Origin: Diphasiastrum complanatum
Lineage: Eukaryota; Streptophyta; Lycopodiopsida; Lycopodiales; Lycopodiaceae
Assembly (NCBI GenBank): GCA_029204225.1
Contig: CM055094.1
Location: 9,775,234-9,839,233, forward strand
Direction of reading: 5' to 3'
Length of the DNA stretch: 64,000 bases
The number at the start of each line of letters is the position of its first letter. The stretch's first letter is position 1. Of this stretch, positions 55,871 through 64,000 are shown piece by piece. A program made the translations under genes and the position numbers. The notes beneath the pieces were generated by a model that ran no database searches, was not told the DNA's origin, and saw only the letters and a list, made by a program, of their open reading frames with translations.

Positions 55871-57309
55871 TTCGTCTGCTGCTCCCTCTGTCACTGACGA
55901 CAAGTCATAGTGTTGTCTCTCCAGAACTTCGTAGCTGACAGGATCTTCATTGGCCATAGTCTTGCTCTCGAATTTAAAATCCCTCACTATTTTCACAGTG
56001 TTCGTGTCTGGCATGTAGATTTTGTAGTATGACGAATTATTGTCACAACCTACTATAAATCCTTGCTTGGCTTTCTCATCAAGCTTCTTTCGAAGCTTAT
56101 CAGGAATATGTGCATATGTTGCACATCAAAAGATTCTGACGTGAGACAAGTTGGGCTTTCTACCCCACCATAGCTCATGTGGTGTCGTGTGAGGAACACC
56201 AGACTTGTCTGTCCTATTCTGGATGTATGCGGCTGTAGCTACTATTTCAGCCCACATTGGCCTTGGAGCTTTCGAGTAGGCCATCATGCATCTAGCTGCT
56301 TCCATTAGAGTCCTGTTCTTTCGTTCAGCAATACCATTGTGTTGCGGTGTGTAGGCTGCAGTTCTTTGTGAATGATACCATATCATTGCAGAAGTCAGTG
56401 AAGCGATTCGAGATATATTTGCCACCTCAATCTGTTCTGATCTGCTTCACCTTGCTGCCTGTACATCTCTATGCCCTATGCCCAATTCACATATTATGTG
56501 AATTTATAGAGCACTTCAGATTTATTCTAAATAAAGTACACTCTGACAAATTTGCTATAATCATCAATGAAGGTTATATAATATTTCGAACCTCCTACTG
56601 AGATCATGTTGAATGGTCCACAGATGTCAGAATGCACTAGCTCCAAAATCTTTGTCGTTCTATAGGAGTCTTTGATGAATGGAGTGCGCGACATCTTGCC
56701 TTTCAAACATGCATCACAGGTGGTTGAGCTGGTTGCATTCGAGATGCTGACCCCTATTAATGCTCCATGATGACTTGCCTGGTAAAGTGCCATTGAGTTC
56801 ATGTGGCAGAGTCTTCTATGCCACAGAGTGTCTGGCGAGTCGTCATGGGTCTGATGCATCTGATCTTCAGGTAGGCGCACCTTCAGATGATATAGGTTGT
56901 CTTTCCTTCTGCCTTGAGCTATGAGAGTGTTGGTACTGGCGTCAATCACATTGCATGCTTCGTTAGAAAATGTCACATGCATCCTTGAATCTGCTATTCT
57001 TGCTACAGAGAGCAAGTCTTGCTGCAGAGTAGGCACGAACAGAACGTCTTTGAGTCGTCTGTCTCTGCCGTTGGTGTTGAGCCATAGTAAACCAATATCG
57101 TTCACTTGATGTCTAGATCCATCTCCAAGAACTATGAATCTTGAGGGATCTACACTTCTAAAATCAGACATGATTTGTCTTGATGTCACGAAGTGTGAGG
57201 TGGCTCCTGAATCTAGGATCACCTCATGTGTGTCAGACGTTGATGCTGCACACACATCCTCACAGATGTAGGTGGTCGAACAAATTCTGTTCGTTCTTTC
57301 TTCGCCCAT
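55871..57309 (-). pseudogene. Copia element K1: protease and integrase
   Basis: Minus strand. A 260-codon frame (56527-57309) has the protease site ILDSGATSHFV, then LWHRRLCHMNSMALYQ of the pre-integrase domain, CDACLKGKMSR, and LVHSDICGPF and FIDDYSKFV of integrase. A shift near 56500 separates it from 56126-56425 with QRTAAYTPQHNGIAERKNRTL, containing the catalytic Glu. The middle Asp (usually DNGGE) falls in the damaged stretch, around 56430. Confidence 0.87.
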
Positions 57310-57515
57310 CTTCGAGCTCTCGAGCTCCTCGACATAGGATGAACTATTGTTGTTCTCCTATATGTTCTGTGCTGATTTGTTCCTTGGGTTCTGGCGGCAA
57401 TCTACGGCTGCGTGACCCTTCTTATGACAATGGATACACTCAATCTTGGGATTGAGCCAGCAGGTATCCAGCAGGTATCTACTGTATGCCCATCTCTTCT
57501 ATATCTCACACAGGC
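57310..57515 (-). pseudogene. Copia element K1: gag zinc knuckle
   Basis: The minus strand gives CIHCHKKGHAAVDCRQNP near 57400-57445, a canonical CCHC knuckle, preceded by WLNPKIE. It joins directly to RT of element K2 upstream, so the rest of K1 gag and its 5' end are missing. Confidence 0.75.
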
Positions 57516-57790
57516 GTATGCAAGGAGTAGTCTTATGCTTGTCATCTTGACCATGGGCAAATATGTGTCGAAATAGTCAACACCATATCTCTGCATGTAG
57601 CCCTTCGCAACAAGCCTTGCTTTGTAGCGGCCAATAATGCCATCTGATTTCAGCTTTTTCTTGTACACCCACTTGTAGTTGACTACTTTTCTGTTTTCTA
57701 GCAGTGGCTCTAATGTCCATGCCTCATTTTGCCTCATCGACTCGATCTCCTCTGACATTGCCTGCTTTCAGAATTCTCCCTCTAGACTCT
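57516..57790 (-). pseudogene. Copia element K2: start of reverse transcriptase
   Basis: Minus strand: MSEEIESMRQNEAWTLEP, YKWVYKKKLKSDGIIGRYKA and RLVAKGYMQRYGVDYFDTY, ending at SIRLLLAYACV, where sequence switches to the K1 knuckle. The rest of RT and RNase H of K2 are absent. Confidence 0.82.
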
Positions 57791-58990
57791 AGATAGCTTC
57801 TTGGTATGTTGTTGGCTCTTATGTGAAGCTGCAGTACTCGAATTGCGTGTCTTCGCTCCATTGAAGATTGTCAAAGTAGCGATCTGGAGGTCTTCTTTGT
57901 CTCATTGACCTTCGAGGTTCGTTTCATCGCTGCTCGAACATTTCTTGTTTGTGGAGTCAATCCTCTGCTTCCTGCTGCTCTGGAGTCAGGGGCTCTGCAT
58001 TCTGATTGATGTCTGTCCTCGATCTCCCTCTTGAATAGGCAGTAGTGTGAAGATCTCATGGCCTCTTTCGTCTTTTAGTCCAGGAAATGTGGACTCATCG
58101 AACTTCACATCTCTGCTCGAAACAACCTTCTTCGTGGTTGGATCGTAGAGCCTATACACATGTGTTCTGTTCGAGTAGCTGACCATGATTGTTTGTTCAG
58201 ATTTGTCATCGAGCTTGCTTCTCTTTTCCTTCAAAATGTGCTTGTATGCTACACATCCAAATACTCGTACGTATGATAGATCAGACTTTTTGCCTGTCCA
58301 CATTTCATATGGTGTTTTGTTTTCCAGCACTGTCATTGTAGATCTATTCTGCAGGTGTACAACTGCAGCTATTGCCTCTGTCTGGAATTGACCTGGTAGT
58401 TGAGCTTGTGCCATCATGCATCTGGCTCCTTCGACTAGCATTCTATTTTTTCTTTCTGCCACACCGTTGTATTCTGGTGTGTATCCAGGAGCGAACTGGT
58501 GTTCGATCCCCTGTTCTTTGCAAAATCTTGAGAATTATGTACTTTTTATTCACCTCCATTGTCAGATCTAAGGATCTGTATCTTTTTCGAGGTGTATCGC
58601 TCTGCGAATGCCACAAACTTCTTGAAGGAATCAAACACTTCGGATTTCTTCTTCAAGTAGTAGATCGTGGCCATCCGGTTGTAATCATCTATGAACGTTA
58701 GAACGTATCTCGAACTTGAGAGTAAATCTGTTTTCATCGGTCCACAGACATCAGAGTGGACAAGCTCAAGAACTTCCTTGGCTCTTCTTCCCTCGTGTGT
58801 GAATGGATTCAAATGTTTCTTGCCTTGCTGACAAGCTTCGCAAAACTCAGCCTCGGGCCTTGAGATCTTGAGACCTGTGACAATGTCCTTTATGCTCATG
58901 TCCTACAGGCTCCGCATGTTCAGATGATACATTCTCCTATGACAGAGCTGATCTTCGTTTTCTAAAGCATTTAATATGCTATCAAAGTTG
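57791..58990 (-). pseudogene. Copia element K2: integrase
   Basis: Minus strand. 58546-58899 has CEACQQGKKHLNPF, LVHSDVCGPM, FIDDYNRMATIYYL and LRSDNGGE. After a shift near 58500 follows 57986-58462 with MAERKNRMLVEGARCM and KTPYEMWTGKKSDLSYVRVFG. The catalytic D, D and E positions are all present across the shift. The region 57791-57985 is the linker to RT, with stops. Confidence 0.86.
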
Positions 58991-58994
58991 TTGA

Positions 58995-60256
58995 TTATTT
59001 GGCCTGGTAGAGGTTTCCTTCTCTGCATCCGACCGTCAACAACTTGTTTGTCATCTTCTTGATCATACGACAAGTGTTGTCGTCGAACAAAACTCGAATA
59101 CCTAGATCTGCCATCTTGGAGATAGATAGCAGATCTTTTCTGAGTGAGGACACATAAAGTGCTCCTGGCAGTTCTGCTTGGCCTGACAGTGTTCGTAGCT
59201 GTAGAGAGCCGATGCCTTTGACATCGTGTCTGCTTCCATCACCTAGAATCACAGCTCTGTCATTTTCGAGTTCGCGAAAGTTGATCAAGATCTTCTTGTT
59301 GCAGATTATGTGAGATGTTGCTCTTGAATCGATGACTACATCGTAGTCGTGTTCAGAGTAGCTTGTCGAAGCTTCGTCGAGTATCGTGAAAGCTTTGTCA
59401 CCTCTTTCAACATCCTTTGATGACTCTACAAGATTTGCCTTTTCAGTTTTGTTTTTTCTTTCTGGGTTGAATCTGTAGTCGTATGCAGAATGTCCTTTCT
59501 TCTTGCAGTGCATGCAAGGTATTGCTGGATTGAACCAGCATTTGTTGGCCGTATGGCCTGGTTTGTGGCAGTGATCGCAGGAAGAAAATTGTTGATTCGA
59601 GAACTTCGTCTTCTCGAATCTTGGATTGTTTTTGTTCTTCTTCTTTCCTTTCGTGAAGAGAGCCTTCTCTTGATCACTGCTTCCCTCTCCTTTGTCTCTC
59701 ATCAGTCTTTCATCAGCGACAAGACTGACTGCTTTGTCGAATGTCATATTTGGTAAACTCAGTATGAGCATTCTCAGCGGCTGATAGGACGTCGGTAGAG
59801 ATTTTATGAAGTACATCAGCTGTTGTGGTGCTGGGACCTGGTACTCCTGTCCTGATGCAACGAGTTGACCAAAGATCATTCTGATCTTCTCAATGTGCTA
59901 GTCCAACTGGTTACCATCCCACCATATGGATTGCAGCTGATTGTGAAGGTGCATGACTGAAGCTGCAGTCCTCACTTCTGCTTTAATCTTTTCCACACTG
60001 CATGGCTGCTTTCGTAGTCTTCAATCTGCATGAGTAGTTCTTCATTTATGGATGAAACAATGATCGCCATTCTACGCTCATCTTTTCTGATCCATTCAGC
60101 TCTCCTCGAGTCTCTCTCTGGAGGCTGCACCTCTGAGAGCTCGGTCACCAACCAGATGCCTTTGCCCTTCAGAAGCGTTTTGATTTTGAATTTTCAGATT
60201 CTATAATTTGTGCCATCGAGACTGATTGCTACTCTAGTCTGGATTGTTGTAGCCAT
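58995..60256 (-). pseudogene. Copia element K2: gag and protease
   Basis: Minus strand from the ATG at 60256. The N-terminal gag (60256-59880) is broken by stops. A 294-codon open part (58995-59879) continues with LPTSYQPLRMLILSLP, a knuckle CDHCHKPGHTANKC, a second CMHCKKKGHSAYDY in which the last Cys is Tyr, and the protease site VIDSRATSH, in which Gly of DSGAT is Arg, likely inactivating. Ends GCREGNLYQAK. Confidence 0.85.
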
Positions 60257-60302
60257 ATTGTGTTGTCTGGAAGAATCATTGCTGGGATAATAGAATCTGT
60301 CC

Positions 60303-60314
60303 GCTCTGATACCA
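60303..60314 (-). promoter_or_regulatory. Primer binding site of element K2
   Basis: TGGTATCAGAGC on the minus strand, 46 bp upstream of the gag ATG. Confidence 0.9.
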
Positions 60315-60427
60315 TGTCGCGGAAGCGAGAGTGTTTCTTTTTCTTCTTTTCTCTCTTCTTATTCGCGAAAACAAGGATAATGCACATCTATTAAATGCAT
60401 AGTCAAGCAAAGAATTTCTTCATGACA
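60315..60427 (-). repeat. Possible short 5' LTR of element K2
   Basis: On the minus strand TGTCATGAAG to CCGCGACA, ending at the PBS. The ends TGTC...GACA are complementary. Only 113 bp, and no second copy is found, so the left limit is a guess. Confidence 0.35.
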
Positions 60428-60439
60428 ATACAACTATTG

Positions 60440-60669
60440 AAAGCATAGTTGCATAAAACCACGGTTCAAACCTCAAATAACGGTTTGAATCATTCGAACC
60501 ATTCGGAACCGGTTCAAACCAGATTAAAAAAAAAAATTCCCAGAAAGCCAAAAAAAACATTTTGTAAATTTTATGTTTTTTCAGTTCGAACCGTTTTCCG
60601 ATACGAACTTGGCCTACAGTTCGAATTGGAAAAAATCGGTTCAAATCGGCCGATTAGAATTGGGGTGTA
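60440..60669. repeat. Cluster of GGTTCAAACC / TTCGAACC words
   Basis: About nine copies in both orientations of a near-palindromic word GGTTYRAACC within 200 bp, with an A-rich core. Possibly a small non-autonomous DNA element. Lies between K2 and the start of H2. Confidence 0.45.
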
Positions 60670-61346
60670 TCCCATTGAAGGTCCAAGCTCGTCTACTTCC
60701 GACAAGCAACGAAACAACGGTGGATCAGAAGATGATGATGTTGCGGTTCAGCAACTACAGTATGATAGAAACAATCAACCTCCTATATTACCCAAAATAT
60801 CTTCAAGGACTAGTAGACCACCCAACCGGTATATCGATGAGTCTGCAGCCTACCTTGTTCAGGAACCGACATCTGTTCAAGAGGCACTTAGTCAGCCTGA
60901 CTCAGATCTCTGGAAAGAAGCTATGGATAAAGAGTATTCATCTCTTATCAATAACCAAACGTGGACGATTGTCAAATTACCTGCCAGCAGAAACGTAGTT
61001 GATTGCAAATGGATTTTCAAAGTCAAGTATAACGTAGATGGAAGCATCAACAGAAGAAAGGCATGACTAGTAGCAAGAGGTTTTTCTCAAAAATACAATG
61101 TTGATTGAACTGAGACCTTCAGTCCAATAGTCAAGCATTCTTCTATTCGACATTTCCTATCATTTGCCTCTGTAGCAGATTTGGAAATACATCAAATGGA
61201 TGTACAGACAACATATCTCAATGGAGTTATTAAAGAAGACATTTACATGGTGCAACCCGAAGGTTATATTATCGAGGGTAAACACAATCATTTGTGTAAA
61301 CTCCACAAGACACTATATGGCTTGAAGCAATCTGCTCGAGCAGGGG
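60670..61346 (+). pseudogene. Copia element H2: N-terminal half of RT
   Basis: Starts at the same base as H1 (TCCCATTGAAGGTCC). One frame with TGA at 61064 and 61106: RPPNRYIDESAAYLVQE, EAMDKEYSSLINNQTWTI, CKWIFKVKYNVDGSINRRKA, LEIHQMDVQTTYLNGV and LYGLKQSARAG. The first TGA replaces an Arg codon (CGA to TGA fits CpG decay). RT after YGLKQS, RNase H and the purine tract are deleted up to the LTR. Confidence 0.85.
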
Positions 61347-62150
<804 letters not shown>

Positions 62151-62389
62151 ATTGCGCATTAATTCAAACTCTCATTTTAGCCGCTCAGATATAGCATAGA
62201 GTACGCGGCTTCGATCCTCAACTTATTGTACTCATTTACTTCTGTTTCATTTTTGAATCAAATCTATTCTTTATTGCGTTTAGCTTCTCTCAGAATGTAT
62301 GTGTTTTCTGGAGTTCTTCGCAACGAATTATTTGTTTGATAATTTTTTATGCTTAATTTTTTGGCTATGTTTGGAGATTCTCTGTCTTA
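62151..62389. other. Unassigned stretch
   Basis: T-rich, no gene or repeat recognised. Confidence 0.4.
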
Positions 62390-63215
62390 GAATTTGTTAA
62401 CTAGTTCTTTGTTTCTTTACCTCTTTTACTTCTTGTTTACAGCTTTAACGGCTCGGTATTTTGCCTGTCAACAGAGACTGTGGACACTTCTTGAGATTAT
62501 CTTTCTTGTTCCCAGATTAGGCAGACGAGACTGATAATCATTGTAGCAATGTCCTGCTTGTCAGAGGACATCCGGATGGGTCTCTCTTGAACTGAATGCA
62601 CATGAATAGTCAACCAAAATGCAAGGCAATGCGTTCAACAAATGATCTACGTTACTGCTCAGTTGAACAACGATGGGTTCCTACTTCTACTTTGCTGCAA
62701 AATGAACTGAATCAGATCCTAAGCACTACTATACTTGCATTAATTGACAAAACAAGAAACAAGAGCTAACCTACAACATTTTAGAGGTCCAAGAATCAAG
62801 AAACCAACCAGTTTTTTGATTCTTGGACATCCCAAGAAGATCAAGAACTAGAATGTTGGAGGATATGCAAGATTTATGCCACATTTCTAGCCTATTTAGT
62901 TTACTTGAATGCAGATTCCTACATTAATCCACAAACAAGAAAAGAAAGCTAATCCACTCTAGGAAAGCATCAAATCTAATCCACTCTACAATCCACAACC
63001 ACACACAAAGGAGGGAAGGGCAAGACCATGAATGCATCACTCAAGAAACAAGCATGATCAAGGAGCTCAATGGATGCACCAAACTCGCGAAGGCTCTTCT
63101 CATTTCAACATGGAGTTGATACAATACACAAAAAGCTCATCTTCACAAAGAGGGAGTCTCTTAGATAAGCAAGAGAGCTTCTTAGGTGGCATCCTAGTGA
63201 AATTTCCACATATAA
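62390..63215 (-). repeat. Diverged LTR of the element D family
   Basis: The minus strand aligns with most of the D LTR: GGAAATTTCACTAGGATGCC, CTCTTGCTTATCTAAGAGAC, GTGGTTGTGGATTGTAGAGT, TTCTTGATTCTTGGACCTC and GTCCTCTGACAAGCAGGACA. The first about 300 bp of the LTR are missing. Probably a solo or truncated LTR. Confidence 0.7.
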
Positions 63216-63475
63216 GAAAGAGAAAGATTATAGGATAGGGAGAAGGAGAAGGAGAGTGAACCATTGCCTCCTGTAACACGAGAAGCTTCAGTTGCTTTCT
63301 TTCCAGATCTTATTTTGGTATGCTTTTAGGCTTAGTTACTTTCCAAATCTTATTCTGGAATACTTTTATGCTTAGTTGGTCGAATTGTTTATTCAAAGTT
63401 AACCAAAGTGGTAGTTTCTTAGTTTTCTCAGTGATACCTATCACCTTCTGTCTATGACTTATATTTTCTTTGCAG
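63216..63475 (+). other. Probable intron or upstream sequence
   Basis: T-rich before CTTTGCAG at 63475, with no coding signal. Confidence 0.4.
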
Positions 63476-63775
63476 CCACGAGCTTTACCGGCAGATACTC
63501 CCGAGTCTTTGCTAAGAAAAATTGAAGATGAATATATTACTCCTTGCCTTGATGATGAAGTGCATGATGTTGCTAATTGTGGTCAAACATGGGATTTTGA
63601 ATGGTTTGGTAGTAGTGTTCCATACTTGGAACCCTCTATACCACACACAACATTGGTTCCTGTATGGATACCTCCCCATAGACGTTCAAAGCAAATAAAG
63701 GAGAAGTTTGTAGGAAGCATTGAAGCTACTAACATCACCGATCCTCATACAATGTGGATTCCTGATTTTGAAGAG
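63476..63775 (+). CDS. Putative internal exon of an unidentified host gene
   Basis: Exactly 100 codons between a good acceptor (TTTTCTTTGCAG ending at 63475) and donor (GAAGAG|GTCAGT at 63775), both phase 0. The peptide is not repeat-like: RALPADTPESLLRKIEDEY, QTWDFEWFGSSVPYLEP, LVPVWIPPHRRSKQIKEKF and DPHTMWIPDFEE. No stops, and no sign of retroelement origin. I cannot name the family. The ORF runs open past the donor to the window end, but residues after 63775 look non-conserved (VAVSFFLKLM), in line with intron. The gene continues beyond the window. Confidence 0.5.
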
Positions 63776-64000
63776 GTCAGTGTTGCCGTGTCTTTTTTCT
63801 TGAAACTTATGAACTCCGTTACTTGTTCTTATGTGTTGTTGTTGAAGAGTTTGAAGTTTTCTAAAGATAACACAATATCTGTAGTGACAAGAGTATCACC
63901 ACCAACATCTATTACTGTGTTCAGAGAGAAAAGGCGTGTACTTTCACACCAGAAATGTGGCAGTCGTGTCAGGATCTTATCTATATTTTTATTTTCATGA
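63776..64000 (+). other. Probable intron downstream of the exon
   Basis: T-rich and open by chance in one frame. No acceptor can be set before the window ends. Confidence 0.4.

Noticed and set aside
60420-60660. tRNA gene suggested by GGTTCAAACC (B-box-like) words
   Set aside because: No cloverleaf or A box can be laid out; the words repeat too often and in both orientations.

Overview
The window is a land-plant nuclear segment, probably from a large, repeat-rich genome. It is AT-rich and filled with LTR retrotransposons of the two plant superfamilies, Ty1/copia and Ty3/gypsy, with plant-type primer binding sites (initiator-Met TGGTATCAGAGC and the TGGCGCCGTTGCC type). A few spliced host-gene-like fragments are present. 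I see no rRNA, tRNA, CRISPR or bacterial features. The species cannot be named from the sequence.

Layout. (1) 1-27,600 is a deep nest. A gypsy gag-protease relic (N) received a Copia element A (221-3301) and a second Copia element C. C was hit by Copia element B at 7573, B by the gag-only gypsy-like element D (11438-23211, TSD AAACT), and D by the non-autonomous Copia-like element E (15448-20178, TSD ACCCT). LTR divergence counted by eye (E about 2.3%, D about 4.4%, A about 6%) fits this order. (2) About 23,773-27,597 is best read as an inverted block. It carries the 3' end of B (RNase H + LTR, minus strand), the 3' end of C (RNase H + LTR start, minus strand) and half of a non-coding LTR element L. 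The TSD of B, TCAAC, is recovered only if the block is turned back, and C then reads in frame across the insertion site. (3) 27,598-30,830 is the other half of L (minus strand). (4) 30,990-32,262 (-) and 45,480-47,035 (+) are two diverged copies of an LTR element (M) encoding a protein I cannot place. (5) 32,263-35,480 is low-copy sequence with small tandem repeats, a strong hairpin and GT/TA microsatellites. (6) 35,484-38,338 is a satellite array of about eight 361-bp monomers. (7) 38,339-43,500 is the least repetitive part. It holds an EXO70-like first exon, an unplaced minus-strand exon and a degraded multi-exon ULP1-like (C48) cysteine peptidase. (8) 43,700-62,200 is again retroelement debris: copia P, gypsy J with a hairpin-array leader, copia H1 and H2 with long CT tracts in their LTRs, and a head-to-tail pair of minus-strand Copia elements K2 and K1. 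(9) 62,390-63,215 is a diverged D-type LTR (-), followed by a clean phase-0 100-codon exon (63,476-63,775) of an unidentified host gene.

Nearly all retroelement reading frames carry stops or frameshifts. The longest intact one is the 390-codon gag-protease of B. D, E, L and probably M lack a visible polymerase and would have depended on partners for movement. Strong leads are the inversion, the M and E protein families, RY-motif clusters in the A/B LTRs, the J leader hairpin array, the satellite and the ULP1-like gene.
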